Assembly (NCBI GenBank): GCA_964017185.1
Contig: OZ024876.1
Coordinates: forward strand, 804,001-868,000
Reading direction: 5' to 3'
From: Rugalucina vietnamica
Lineage: Eukaryota; Mollusca; Bivalvia; Lucinida; Lucinidae
DNA length: 64,000 nt
The position numbers and the translations under genes are program-made. The notes below the pieces were generated by a model. That model was not told the origin of the DNA. It made no database searches and saw nothing but the letters and a program-made list of their open reading frames with translations. Below are positions 1 to 11,525 of the stretch, piece by piece (positions within the stretch are counted from its first letter, which is position 1; each line of letters opens with the position of its first letter).

Positions 1-870
1 AATATTTACCGTACGTATAGAAGGTCACGGAGTTGTTTCATTCACTAAGTATACGCACGGGAATAATCTCAACATCTAATCATCAGGTGAGGTATTCCGT
101 GAAATAGTAGGAAATATCCTAATGTTTAAAATTGTTTACAGAATTTTGAACATGTTCAAAAATCGCCTGCGACGTATTGTAATCATACGGTTGGTCGAGA
201 ATGATTCGATTGATCGTAGGTAGACGGAATATTTCCATCGGTATTCCGTTAGACCTCTCCATACCGACGGAAATGACTTCTATTGAGCCCTTGGTCGAAA
301 ATAAAGAATTACTGAAGACTCCAAAGAAATCGACAGTTATGTTATGTTATAGCTTTTGTGACTAATAGGACTTAATCTATAAATACTCCAGATGTAAAAT
401 TACGCAAATTAATTAAATAAATGTGTTTTCTGTGGAAAGTATCACATACGTCTATAAATAGATAAGGGGAGACTTCTGTAGAATAATGGGACACACAGTA
501 GAAATTCGATCGTTTTTTGCAAATTTATTGAAATTCTGTAGGCTAACCAGATGCTTACTAAAAGATTTTTGCATTTTCTAACAAAACATAACGACAATTT
601 TAACAATTATCACCAAATAAAGCAGCTATAAGCTTCTTACGAAATCCATAATCTGTTCGACCATAGTTTAAAGGCAACCTATGCTAAGCTGTCACGGGAG
701 AGAAGCGAGGTCACGGAGTGTATCGGAGTGCAGGTTAGCCAGCTGATCTAGATCGTAGGATAATCTCACATTTTTTTCAGGATCATGCTTTAAAGTACCA
801 TTATCTGATAAAAACAAGATCCGTTTATCTAAAATTTCAATATCGGACATTTCGGAATGTCCTTGGGCCC
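1..870. repeat. Leading block of unit 1, no gene seen
   Basis: This stretch is non-coding as far as I can see. It matches 11031-12045 from the first base of the window, through the shared word AGACGGAATATTT, to the shared GTTAGCCAGCTGATCTAG. The unit 2 copy differs mainly by a SINE-bearing segment around 11320-11520. Confidence 0.7.
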
Positions 871-889
871 TTGTAATGAGACATAGAAA

Positions 890-1240
890 GGTACCAGTAG
901 GCTAGGCAATGATCAGGAAAAGGCGCAATCAGAAAAGAATTTCCATTTCAAAAATCAATCGGCGATCACTCAGTTACTGAACTTTAATTAAAATATGAAA
1001 ACGTACATAAGGTTCAAACAGCACAAAAATTTGATTTCAAAACATAAAACAAAACAAACCCAACCTAAGTATCGCATTGGAAGGATCAGTAATACAATTT
1101 AAAATCACAAGTGTGTGTGTGGGGGGGGGGAGTTAAATCGATTTTTACAGTTGCCTAACCTCACCCTCATCTTCTGCTGTGGTTCACAACATTGTTAGTT
1201 GTTCAGTCCTCGTGATGAATCTCTAACCTGTTAATGAGTC
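890..1240 (-). repeat. R1 interspersed repeat, filled site in unit 1
   Basis: It begins with a variant of the R1 end (GGTACCAGTAGGCTAGGCAATGA) and runs through the R1 body, including the AAACATAAAACAAAACAAA run and a G homopolymer. The same place in unit 2 (about 13375-13395) lacks it: TTGTAATG joins almost directly to TTGATTATTTCAGGGG. This gives a natural empty site for the family. Confidence 0.7.
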
Positions 1241-1667
1241 ATTGATTATTTCAGGGGACCGCCCAAAATCACTCTTGGTCGGTATTCGATCCACTGAATT
1301 TACCTGTGATTATCACAAAAATGTTATCCTAAACTGGTCGTACGACGATCTTAGGCGAGATGAAGAACAGTGAGACAATACCTTACGCGGCAATTTTTGC
1401 ATTCTATACAGGAGTCGTAAGCACCTTGCAGGACACAAAACGGCTGAACACATGCCCCCCCCCCCCCTCAAAATATGTAAACAAAAACAATAATCTGAAT
1501 GAGACTCGCGGGGTAAACTTGTCCTTTAGACGCTCTGAATGAACGGTGTGGAAAGACGAGTGGCTATCTCACTGTAAGTGACTAGGAAGCATAGTTTCGT
1601 ATAGCAGGGCATATATGAACCAAAATAGTTTGTTGTGGAGAAGCAACAGATAATAAAATATACTTAC

Positions 1668-1997
1668 GTGATTGTTTGAATGGTATTTGTTTCCATTAGA
1701 TCCAAAATTCCGTTTTATTCGAAATTGTGATATGTCATTAAATAAAAATTCCAAATCAGCCGAACGAAAATCATGTTGAAATGTTGTAGAATTTAAATAA
1801 TTAGTTCTACCATTTCTCAGCAATGTCTGTGTCACGGCAATTCTATTTATTTGAAGTTGTAGTGAATTCAGTCGTTGATAATATATCCAAATTTCTGCCA
1901 ACAGAACAATAAGCAGAAAGAACCCCACACCATACAAAACTTTTATATGATAAATCACAGAGCTATCATTTGCACATGATTTCTCTTTTTTCTCCAT
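1668..1997 (-). CDS. Exon 1 of a type II membrane protein, copy 1
   Basis: The 110-codon first exon starts at the ATG ending at 1997 and stops at a GTAAGT donor (minus strand, 1667-1662), so the intron is phase 0. The product has a short charged N-terminus (MEKKEKS), one hydrophobic segment at about residues 20-40, then a probable lumenal or extracellular stalk with an N-glycosylation sequon (NST). There is no cleavable signal peptide, so type II topology is inferred. The same exon at 15605-15931 keeps frame, start, membrane segment, sequon and donor and differs by an in-frame one-codon gap and roughly 20 substitutions, which argues that it is coding. Later exons would lie to the left, outside the window. 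TNF-like ligands, lectins and glycosyltransferases share this layout. I cannot assign the family. Confidence 0.6.
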
Positions 1998-3370
1998 TTT
2001 CCATACATGTACGAGTATGTATGTTATATTCCAGTATTCAGCAGCATCGCTTTAATAACTTTCTATGAAAAAAATCCAAACGTTTAATGATGTTGTATCA
2101 TTTTATTAATTTCCGTCATTTCCACACATTCTCAGTCACTTGATAACAACCATTTTCAGAATCTCCAAATACGCGTGGTAATTACTTAATTGAGATAACT
2201 ACTTTTACACTCAGAAATCGTCTCTTTGTCAATTCACGCGTTGGTTTACTTCAAAGGACTATATTGCCTTCCTATATGTTCCGGTTAAGATTCTCGATAT
2301 AAGATCCAACCAAGTATATGATATAGCTTTGGCTTTTAGCGTTTAATATCCCCATCTAATAAACAATAATTGATCCGATTTAAATGCTTTATTCATATGC
2401 GTTTCATCTTGGAAGCTTGTTGTCACATGAGATAGAACAAAACGCAGTCATTCCAAAAGACATAACTATTATGTTTCTCTTTTTTATGATAGCAGAATCA
2501 ATGTCGCTATAATGAATCCATTACGAAAACAGACCCATGCAATATACAATATACCGCCGGCGGTTCTAACGTGTACCGACATTGTAAGTTTTGATCGAAA
2601 ATATTTAAATATTTTCTTTTCCAATGAAATTTTCATTTTTTTTTTTTAAATTCCGATATAAAAATTTCCTTATTACATGGACAAGTTTTCGTAATGATGA
2701 ATCCTTTGTTGAAAGCTCGTAAAATGCGTGTGCTACAACATACACTGTAAAAATTTATGCTATTTACTTTGAAATTACTTTGTATAGTGGCTGGTGTCGA
2801 TACCAAATGTCTAAGAAGATATCTATACAAGAATTCTTGTTTATCAGTACATTTTACCAAAAATGTAACAAAAGGAAGAAATTAGATATTATTTGATTAA
2901 TGAATACGATATTAACTGATGCTTAGTATGTATTCCTGTTATTACAAACATCCGATAACAATAACATTTAAAACGCTTAGGTTACGTTTGTCGACTGTCC
3001 AATATGATACCTCTTCGCTACAATATTCACACACTTTTCATTTACAGATATTGAATTAACATACACCGCGTATAACCGAGTTTGAATAAGCATTGGTAAG
3101 TACTACAGTACACTGTTTGGTGTCTCTAAACTATTGGGGCACCAACTGTGTGTTATGGTTTGAAATCGAGCCTTAATTAATACACGAAATACAGAAAATC
3201 AACCATGTTCAACGGCTAGCTGATGTCACTTAAAAACGGCGTACCAAACGAAAAGTAACAGATAAGTCAGCAGTCGTGCAGACTAATTCGTGCTCTAATT
3301 GATAAAAAGTGTAACTTTGCCGTAAAGTGACCTGAAGCAACTATTCGATATTCTGTATTGGAAGGTATCG
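1998..3370. other. Conserved upstream region of copy 1
   Basis: No convincing coding exon. The block 2140-2480 is nearly identical to 16080-16440 in unit 2, noticeably closer than neighbouring DNA, so it may hold the promoter or 5' UTR of the minus-strand membrane-protein exon. A short relic of the GGCGGTTCTAACGTGTACC palindromic repeat lies at about 2555-2640, and 2890-3370 again matches 17345-17860. Confidence 0.4.
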
Positions 3371-3380
3371 TAGACGGATA

Positions 3381-3632
3381 TTGCCTTACCGGACAGCTAG
3401 GGTTGCTGTTATGAAATTGTGTTATGGAACACGCATGTACGACTCGCTTTTGACACCAGACGCGTCAAGAAATCGACGAGTCTATTTAGTAGCACGTGAA
3501 AAGATTGATGACTTACTGTGCGTGCAACCGAATAGTAAAGGAAAACCTTCAACATCTCGCTCTGGTTTACCTTTCGCGCGCTACTTGGTTCTTACACTGG
3601 TTGGGGATTCGCCGCGGAGACCGAACAACTAA
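3381..3632 (+). CDS. Unrecognised open frame, copy 1
   Basis: An 83-codon frame with recognisable words LLTPDAS, RRVYLVA and LLCVQPN. Unit 2 keeps a matching frame at 17887-18099. Between them an indel after the QPN codons is a multiple of three, so the frame is preserved. No splice sites, domain or signal are evident, and the last 10-15 codons run into an R1 repeat, so the true end is unclear. It could be a decayed exon, a piece of a mobile element or chance. I do not assign a function. Confidence 0.25.
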   Translation: MPYRTARVAVMKLCYGTRMYDSLLTPDASRNRRVYLVAREKIDDLLCVQPNSKGKPSTSRSGLPFARYLVLTLVGDSPRRPNN

Positions 3633-4000
3633 CTGGGTGCTGTGAACCACTGCAGAAGATGAGGGTGAGGTTAGGTACCTGTAAAATCGTTTTAAGTCCG
3701 CCAGTATTTTTTTATTACTGATCGTTCTAAGGCGATACTTCTGTGGTTGCTCTTATTGTTTTATGTCTTGGTGTTTATGATTGTGTGTTGTTTGCGCCTT
3801 ATGTATGTTTTTATATTTTCAGTTAAGTTTAGGTAAGTGACTGGCCATCTATTGGGGGAATAGCTGCTTAATCGGCTTGCGATATGTTTTCATGGTATAA
3901 GTGCCTGGTTGTTAATTTAGTTTTTTCCCACCTCGGTTTTTGGAGAGGGGTTCTCTTTCTGATTGCTCCTTTTCCTGCTCGGTAACCACTTGTACCTTTT
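3598..4000 (+). repeat. R1 repeat, partial
   Basis: It carries the GAACAACTAACTGGGTG and CACTGCAGAAGATGAGGG words of the family, the AT-rich middle and a slightly diverged R1 end, CACTTGTACCTTTT, at 3987-4000. Its counterpart at 18062-18462 shows that this insertion predates the segmental duplication. Confidence 0.75.
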
Positions 4001-4420
4001 CATTAACTCGTCGATCTTTGACGTATCTGAGGTCAAAATAGAGCTTTACCTATGCCATGTGCAATCAAAAAATGTCTATATCATGCCAAATAACCACACT
4101 ATCATTTTTGCATTCGAAAATATCATGTTAGTAGTGCGCCTGGACATTAAGATAAATTTACGTATATTTCTTTTGATAGCGTTAAATAGTGCACACACAT
4201 TTCGTGTAAATGATTTCACTCCATATAGAGTTTGGAGTATCTAGCAGATTCAGAGGTATAAATCTTTCAGAGATCTAAGGAAACCATTATTAACAAAGAC
4301 ATTTAACTTATCCGCGTTTGAGGGCTTACAGGTATGACGTATTTACCATAAAGTTGTAAAAACTACAACTTATTTCAACATGTAACGCTAGAACGCATTG
4401 GTACTGATTAGTTATTTAAA

Positions 4421-4715
4421 GGGACAAGTAGGCAACGATCAGGAAAACACGCAATCAGAAAGAAATTATCACTCCAAAAACCGAGGTGGGAAAACCTAAA
4501 TTGACAATAAGGTATTTATACTAAGAAAAGTATCGCAAGCCGAGTGAGCAGCTATTTCCCAGATAGGCGGCCACTCAGTTACCAAAACTTAAATAAAAAT
4601 ATGAAAACGTAGGTAAGGTTCAAACAGCACAAAACCAGGACTCCAAAACATAAAACAAACCACAACAGAAGTGTCGCCTTGGAACGATCAGTAATTACCG
4701 GGTGGCTTAAAGTAA
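4421..4715 (-). repeat. R1 repeat, partial
   Basis: Minus orientation. It begins GGGACAAGTAGGCAACGATC, continues through CCAAAAACCGAGGTGGG and fades after GTAATTACCGGGTGG. The counterpart at 18904-19195 is in the same place in unit 2. Confidence 0.75.
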
Positions 4716-5098
4716 GACTGCTTTGAGTCGTGTTTGAGAGTTGGTGCTCATTCGTAAGTGCTGAATCTTTCATCAAAGTGCGACACCGGTTCAGTTTATT
4801 AAATCAAGACACACTCGTCTGACATGTTGTGTAACAAATTTCCATCTTGGGTCAAGACAGTCAGCAATTAATAACAATACTAGACTACTAGATTACTTCA
4901 GGGAATGATCTGGACCTCAAAGTCTATTGTACAATATGTTTCAGAAAAAAATGATGCGCGTAAGATTTTATTCGAATATTCTAGCGTTAAAAAAAAGCAT
5001 TGATATGTTGTGTCTGAAAACAAATGTCATGAGCACTTGTCATATCAGCTCTATTATAGTCTTGTAATCCAATTGTTTGTTTGTATTGTGGTTTAATG

Positions 5099-5275
5099 TG
5101 ACAGTCAACAATTTTCAAGTCATGACGGAAAAGAGCCACGGCTTACCGGCTTTCAACAAGTGCACTGGAGAGTAAGTGCCTGGCTCAAGGTCACAACATG
5201 GTGCTAACAATGGGGATCGAACCATGGACCTCTCGATTTAGAGTCCGATGCTCTGCCACTACATCACCGCGCTCC
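5099..5275 (-). mobile_element. tRNA-derived SINE, minus strand
   Basis: On the minus strand the head starts GGAGCGCGGTG, contains an A-box-like TAGTGGCAGAGC and a B-box GGTTCGATCCC, and is followed by a body ending at the TTGACTG-type tail near 5099. The anticodon region is not a functional tRNA. The same insertion is present in unit 2 at 19566-19730, so it predates the duplication. A third copy lies at 57562-57709. Confidence 0.75.
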
Positions 5276-5360
5276 AATTGCAATACAATAATTTTATTTA
5301 TTAAATGCATTGTGTTTATATAATATGGTATTTCAAATGTAGGAAAAGATTGTCCAATGC

Positions 5361-5692
5361 CTTCTTTAATTGCACGCCGGTGGGTCGTGCGTCAGGCTAT
5401 ATGATGGTCTCGATACAAAGCTATGCATTTAAGTTGGTTGGGGTCTGAGCTTCTTGTCTGTTTCTTGGCCTACCGGGGTTCAACTGATGTTTTTTTTTTT
5501 TTCTCCGAGGTTCAGTAAGTTATTCGGCGCCCAGAGCTCTCCATCGTCGGGCAGCTTACTGAATCTGCCGGGTCCTTGTGGTTATCATTCGTTTGTCCTT
5601 CATGATTCATTGACAAGTTAGAGATTTTTTCCCATCCCTCGGTTTCCTTCTGATTGCATCATTTCCTGATCATTGCCTACTTGTACCTTTCT
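5361..5692 (+). repeat. R1 repeat, internally deleted
   Basis: It has both family ends: TTTAATTGCACGCCGGTGGG at the left and CATTGCCTACTTGTACC at the right, but only about half the internal length of the copy at 9068-9680. The orthologous copy in unit 2 is 19813-20155. Confidence 0.8.
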
Positions 5693-5699
5693 TACGTTT

Positions 5700-6870
5700 A
5701 CCCATAATCAATGTTTTGAGCAAAATCTAGCAAAAATATCCAAAACTTTCCAACCGTATTTTCTCAATTGTTAAAGCTTCATAAAAATCTTTATATTGCA
5801 TGGACAAGTTTTTGTAATGAATTGTAGGCAGATACTGTCTGCATCATTACATTTTGGACACGTAAGTGACCACAGACACGAGTAAAGCCCGTTATCTAAA
5901 ATCATAGTCAAGGGGTTTTGTTCTGGTATTTCAGACTAGTGGTACAATTGAGTCCTCATTTCTGCTGAATCACGGTGCTGACTTACGTCCTGGTGGAAGT
6001 TCTTGTGGATAAATTTGGCTTACTTATCCATTAAAATAAGGATTATCAATTGTGTTAAGCAGGTCATCTAAGTATACAGGTTGAATTAAATGCTTTGACA
6101 GGATGAGCTTGATTTTTATCCGAAAGCCACCCCATGAAATCTGTCTTCTAGGAGAAAGAAAAAATATCTAAAAGACTCACGGATAAATTGTCCGTGTAAT
6201 GTATACCTCACTTTTATGTTGTTAAACTGGGGGGTTATGTTGGTATGCCTTTTTTCCTTACCGCTGTTCCAAAATATAGAATACAAAACTCGGCGCGGCG
6301 ATTCTAACGTGTACACAAAATGCATATGAAAAAATATCAAACTGTTTAACGGTTAGTTCCCATCGGAGTTCTGCCGACTTGTCTATGTATTATACTTCCG
6401 AAACAAATATAAACATTTCCATTATTTGGACTTTAATGCAAATTTATAAAAACAGACGTAAGAAAACTGACGTGTGCGCTTTAGCTCACAGATCACGTAA
6501 ATTACAACATGTTTTACTGATGATTGTTTAGAGCCTGCAGACATTTGATTTACAATTTGTTCTTAACAGGATCTTAGTCGTATCCGATGAGAAACAATCT
6601 AGCAGAGATGCATTTGTCTTTATTTGCCGATACAGTGGGCATAAATGAGCCGCCTACTGGGAAAACCAGCAATGTGGATTTTGAAAGGGTCTCACATAAA
6701 CCGTGCTGTACAAGCATATATCATGGATAGAGACGAGAAAATTTGGATTAAAGCAGAGGAATTGTACTCTCAGTGTAGCGTAAACAAAGGCGCTGATCAG
6801 CTGCGCCAGTGTTTTCGCATATTCGATTGCATATTAAATCAAATAATATAAAATGGTAGTAAAACTACAA
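5700..6870 (+). repeat. Duplicated block with hairpin-element remnant
   Basis: It pairs with 20165-21310. It contains a diverged GCGGCGATTCTAACGTGTAC repeat end near 6295 and, at about 6640-6820, a remnant of an element whose end reads GGCGCTGATCAGCTG. That element forms full hairpins at 43797-43862 and 57846-57908. The open frame at 6645-6851 lies within this remnant and I do not regard it as a gene. Confidence 0.5.
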
Positions 6871-6929
6871 TAATTGAAAACTAGAGACTAAACCCATAAA
6901 TGTATTATATATGATAAAAGCTCTTTTTT

Positions 6930-6996
6930 CACATCGGTTTTTAGAGAGGAAATTATTTTCTGATTTCTCTTTTTCCTGATTTTTGCCCAATTTACC
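6930..6996 (+). repeat. R1 repeat end fragment
   Basis: A short piece resembling the last 65 bases of R1 (TCGGTTTTTAGAGAGG to TTTGCCCAATTTACC), diverged. Only the terminal part is present. Confidence 0.5.
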
Positions 6997-7004
6997 TTCT
7001 GATA

Positions 7005-8120
7005 TCGCGTTCGCGTCCATTTTAATTGAAATACACGTAGACTTGATTACCAACTCATAAAAAATTTCGGGCACTAATGTAAAGCGTACAATTGCGAACG
7101 TACAGTTGAATGCGCTCCTGGATTTTTAACTTTTTGTCAGTTTTCGTTGTTCGCAGTAAAAGTTGTTCACCTTAAATACGCTTTCTTACCTTTGATTTTC
7201 GCAACGTCTTTGTTGTCAGCTAAAATCGTTTTCCTCGAGAAAAGTTTTATTACTTTCTCATGGAACCACTCGACAATTCTATTATTTTTGAAAGGCCGCA
7301 GAATTACGTAAACGTGCTTATGCAATAAACATCGACTTTTGCTGTTTTAACAATGAAAATTTTCAGTTGATTTTTTTTATTATTATTATTATTTTTGTGT
7401 TCAAAACATTGATTGTCGGTACATTTTAGAACCGCCTCGACCATAAAAGGACGTGGAACCTTGGATTAAGTCCGTTCAGCCAGTTAAGACGTTCAAAGTC
7501 CACTTCCTACAACTACTACTACTAAAATCTATGCTTTGGTTTAAAAATTAGAAACGTTTATACCCCTGCACACCCCACCTTTACTTTATAAAAGTGGATG
7601 TTTTTCGTAACATAGAGGATTTTATTATTATTAATGAAAGTATACATGTAGACGCTTTCAGTTTAATGGTTTCCTCGTTCAGTTTGTGAGCAACGAATTC
7701 GATTTGTACAAATCTGATCTTATTTGTTAAATGTGTCATTTAAAGTGAACAGTGTCGTGTCGAAAACTAGTGCAAATGAACAGGCAAATTCCTTGTGGAA
7801 AATGTCCGCCTAGAAGTGTTTGATTAAGATACCGACTTTGCAACTATTTACAAAGCGTTTTAATTTACAATACGTATATTCATTTTTTTAATGGCAAAGC
7901 TTCCGTTTCTGCACAGGCTTCTAATAATCAATACTATGATGCCGTCAATAAAATACTACAATATTCACAATTGTTAAAATGAAAAAAGCTATATTTTTCA
8001 ATTTTGCAGTACATATGGCAAGTACGTAGCATACTTGCATGAATTGCCCCGTTGAGACGGTTCTTTAATACACCTTTATTGAATCATAATGATAATATTA
8101 AAATAATACCCACGGGGCTG
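7005..8120. other. Duplicated non-coding stretch, no gene seen
   Basis: 7005-7780 matches 26180-26640 (shared words include GCGTTCGCGTCC, TGTTCGCAGTAA and ACTCGACAATTCTATTATT) with an expansion in this copy around 7380-7620 that includes a TTATTA run and a fragment of the GAACCGCCTCG palindromic repeat at 7430. The rest, 7780-8120, is AT-rich and featureless to me. Confidence 0.45.
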
Positions 8121-8130
8121 GTGGAAAACC

Positions 8131-8184
8131 ATGATGATGATGATGATGATGATCATGATGATGATGATGATGATGATGATGATT
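8131..8184 (+). repeat. (GAT)n microsatellite
   Basis: About 18 ATG/GAT triplets with one interruption (GATCATG). The open frames across it are artefacts of the repeat. Confidence 0.95.
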
Positions 8185-8536
8185 AACGCGCATGTATAAA
8201 TATAATATGCCACAAGGAACCGATTGTGAACATGGATCATTTTCGAAACACAGCAATATATAACCACGCCCATCCCTATTTCCTTAGACAAACATTGTGT
8301 TTCTGCATCTATATTTACCTGTTAAATGCACGTGTTGGTTTGTTGATCTACCCTCCTTGTTGTCTAACCGTCATTGACCGTAAGCTAATGTGCTGACTTG
8401 AATGGTCAATATAAAAATGAATACTAATGATGGGTGGTTTGACGGAGGACTCAATTGTCTGCGGCCATATACAATCTTCAGTAAAACAAGGTTAATTTAC
8501 GTGATCTGAAGGCAAAAGCGGACAAGCCAGTTTTCG

Positions 8537-8603
8537 GAGTGGGAATCTTTTTCTGATTGCGCCTTTTTCCTGATCTTTGCCTACTTGTACCTTTTTCTAC
8601 TGT
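8537..8603 (+). repeat. R1 repeat end fragment
   Basis: It contains GGAGTGGGAATC, GATTGCGCC and CTTTGCCTACTTGTACC, the final 65 bases of the family only. Confidence 0.65.
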
Positions 8604-9067
8604 ATTCATTTCAACTGCAAAGCTTTATGGTACACGAAGGACCTCTAAGGGTTGTTTGCTTACATGTACGTTATGTTTTATAAATGTTAATAGGTTGCGC
8701 ATTAAAAAAATTAAAGAACCCAACCCTATGTTGTAGGGTCCATGTTTGTACAGTTACAAATCTCGGCATTGTCGCTGTTCAAGTGGATTCAGAACAGGGG
8801 AATTCATTGGTTAAAGACAAATGTGTCACAGTATCAGAAAACCATCAATCTGCACATGTGAAAACAGAGGCGCAGATCACCTGCGAAGTAACTGCTCAGC
8901 TGCGGCCCTGATAGTAAATACCTTTGCTACTTTTAAAAATCCTAAAGTTCTACCTTCTAGCTTGAATGTGTGACTGTACAGGCCGGTGTGTGTCAGACCT
9001 GGTCGAAAACCCAAATTGTTGGTTTTCTTATTCGTTGGCTCATAAGATTTAGGTATGGTTTGAACTA

Positions 9068-9680
9068 TGCTGTCTCCTTTAATTGCACGCCCGTGGGTCG
9101 GGCGTCAGACTATGATGGCCCCGACTTAAAGCTATTCAAGTCGGGCGGGAGCTTCTTGTCTGTTGCTTGGCTCACCGGGGTATGTTTTTCTTTTTCTCCG
9201 TTAGCGCCCGGGGATCTCCATCGCTGGGAAGCTTACTGACTCTATAAGTCTTAGTTGTCGATTCATCATGGTGGTTATCATGGTTAATTTGTTCGTCCTT
9301 GATGATTCATTGACCAGTAGAGATTCACCACTATGACCGAACAACTAACTAAATGTTGTGAAACATTTCAGAAGATGAGGGAGCGGTTAGGGCCCTGCAA
9401 AACCGGTTTCAGCACCCCCGGTAATTTTATATTACTGATCGTTCCAAGGCGATACTTCTTTTGTGGTTCTAATTGTTTTGGGGTCAAAATGTACGCTGTT
9501 TGAACCTTATGTAAGTCTTTATAGCCGCTCAAGCGGCTTACGATATGTTTTCTCAGTATAAGTATACATGTACATAATTGAACATTTAGTTGTTGTTGTT
9601 TTTTTCCACCTGGGTTTTTAAAAGTGGGAATTTCTTTCTGATTGCGCCGTTTCCTGATCATTGCCTACTTGTCCTTTTTA
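9068..9680 (+). repeat. R1 repeat, near full-length reference copy
   Basis: This defines the R1 family here. The left end is CTTTAATTGCACGCCCGTGG, followed by GGGCGTCAGACTATGATGG, CTTCTTGTCTGTTGCTTGG, CTTGATGATTCATTGACCAG, AACAACTAACTAAATG, AGAAGATGAGGGAGCGG, TTACTGATCGTTCCAAGGCG and the right end CATTGCCTACTTGTCC. Length is about 610 bp. I see no coding capacity, no clear terminal inverted repeats and no tRNA-like head. At least 15 other copies or fragments lie in this window in both orientations, so it is a mobile or formerly mobile non-autonomous family of unknown class. Confidence 0.75.
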
Positions 9681-11030
9681 ACCTTTATTGCTACATCAAT
9701 ATGTGACGGCCTAAATGAATCATAACTGCAGGCACATTAGGGACAATAAGAGTGATTTGTTTTTTCGACAAAATATTTTTCAAGTCTCATCAGTGTCTTT
9801 TGTATTTAACGTCCATCAAACTTGTACAATGTGACTACTAGTACTACCAGCTCGCCTGTCTCGAGGAAAACCGTACGCAAAAATAAAACATAAATAAAAA
9901 ACAAACAAATAAATAAATAAATAAAAACGTAATGAAAGATCGTGCACAACGGTATTTAACTCATTTAAGCCCGGTGTCCTTTTTATGGTAGATAGGCAAA
10001 CAGTAGTCACTGTTTGGAGGTCAGTTGTAAAGCAGAGCAAATCACGAGCGCGCAGCGCGAGTGATTTATCTGCGTACAACTGACCTCCAAACAGTGATAT
10101 ATTACTCAACAATTCACGCACAAGAGTTAATCTATTTCGATTCAAACACACAATAAACGGAATAAAATCATTTTAAACCTTCAGTTTCTTTAACTTTTCC
10201 ACCATGCACTGAAGAACTCCCGCCAAACTTTGGACTGTACCGCAAATGTTTACATATGTTTGTTACGTTTTGAACGCGTTGAAATGACGTTACACCGTCT
10301 AACGTCATTGAAACGTGACTTTTAGGATAGCCGATGTCATATTTTAATCAAAATGGCATCAAAACGGCGCAAAGTAACGTCAGTCTAATCCGCCCAGTGA
10401 TATATCACTCAATATAACACTGCACTTTACCATTGGCTTCAATAAGAAGGGTGTGTTAGAATGATAAATAGTGGGCAAGTCCATTCGTCAAAAATGGGTT
10501 AAGGGAATAGTGTTTCGACCTGACTTATGCACGAAAACTGTATACGCACACACATAACGGTATTTTCTATGCTTTTTCATGTTCTGCAGTTTGTCACTCA
10601 GATGCAAATCAAAGAAACACTTTCATGAATGGCTTGGATAGGGCTGTGAAAGCATTAAAGTGAATTTAATTAAATTTAATTATAAAGATGCTTAAATAAC
10701 ATGGTTTTCTCTTGAATTTTCGTAACAATGATGAAATTGAATTCTAAAGCAAACTCCTACAAGAACTGTAACAGCTGACCCAATTTCAGTACTTTATTTT
10801 CGATGGCTTTTACAGTGATGCGACACCTTATTTAAAATTAAAACAAAACATTGAGACACTGAAATGATTAATTACAGAAATCCTGCGTTATTTTATTTAT
10901 TTTTTTTTTCGGTTGAGTAGTTCTGTTCTACACCTTGTCGAATATCAAATACATTGTTCAGCACATTATTTTTCCGAGAACAAAAGGCTGTGGTTGACGG
11001 GTGAAAGTAATTATTACACGTCAGTCACAT
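9681..11030. other. Intergenic AT-rich region with one hairpin
   Basis: No gene seen. It contains an AAATAAATAA-type run at 9885-9925, a strong hairpin at 10008-10096 with diverged related sequence to 10420, and a block at 10600-10760 that matches 27310-27450 at the end of unit 2. Confidence 0.5.
10008..10096. repeat. Palindromic hairpin element
   Basis: The arms 10008-10029 and 10075-10096 are perfect 22-base inverted copies (CACTGTTTGGAGGTCAGTTG). Pairing continues imperfectly inward around AAATCAC/GTGATTT to a GC-rich centre (GCGCGCAGCGCG). TGATATATTACTC follows, and a related TGATATATCACTC occurs at 10397, suggesting ends of a small palindromic mobile element. Confidence 0.8.
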
Positions 11031-11317
11031 TAAATATTAACCGTACGTACAGAAGTTCACGGAGCTGTTTCATTCACTAAGTATACGTACGGGAATAATC
11101 TCAAAATCTAATTATCAGATGAGGTACACCGTGAAATAGTAGGAAATACCGTAATGCAGTAAAAGCGTAAATTGCCTTACACTTTCAGTCTCTTTTTCAT
11201 GGATTTGCTTTCATAATCATATGTTACTGGCGATTGTGGCAGCACCTTTCTATTGCAAAACCAAAATCATCTATAGTTAAGGCATTCAATGTTCGAATGA
11301 TATTTTTATCGCGATGA

Positions 11318-11525
11318 ATCGCATAGAAGCCTCCGTGGTGCAGTGGTTAAGTCACTCGCTTTGTAAACCAGGGATCGCAGGTTCGATCACGGGCTTCTCC
11401 AAAAACTTCCTTCCGGTTGAGCCTTCGGGTGCTTCTGGAACAATAAACCCACAAAAATCAACCTCCTACAGTACTGGTCTCGCCCAGCAAAAAAAACCCC
11501 TTCTATTGTACTGGTCTCGCCCTAG
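11318..11525 (+). mobile_element. tRNA-derived SINE in unit 2 only
   Basis: The head contains an A-box-like GTGGTGCAGTGGTTAAG and a B-box GGTTCGATCAC spaced as in a tRNA, preceded by GCCTCC and followed by GGGC, so acceptor-stem pairing is partly kept. The body has a short internal repeat of TACTGGTCTCGCCC. The matching position in unit 1 (about 170-225) lacks the SINE, so it arrived after the duplication or was lost from unit 1. Confidence 0.7.

Larger units (their letters stand above)
1..11034 (+). repeat. Tandem segmental duplication, unit 1
   Basis: Direct large-scale copy of the following unit. Matching stretches in the same order include 1-750 with 11031-12040, 841-890 with 13335-13380, 1245-1320 with 13395-13470, 1500-2480 with 15470-16450, 2890-3970 with 17345-18440, 4200-4330 with 18480-18600, 4720-5700 with 19200-20170, 5700-6800 with 20165-21270, 7005-7780 with 26180-26640 and 10600-10760 with 27310-27450. 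Breaks in colinearity coincide with mobile elements present in only one unit. The unit probably starts at or before the window edge. Paired blocks look roughly 85-97 percent identical by eye. Confidence 0.85.

Noticed and set aside
6645..6851. 68-codon plus frame
   Set aside because: Falls in the GGCGCTGATCAG element remnant, and its unit 2 copy is interrupted.
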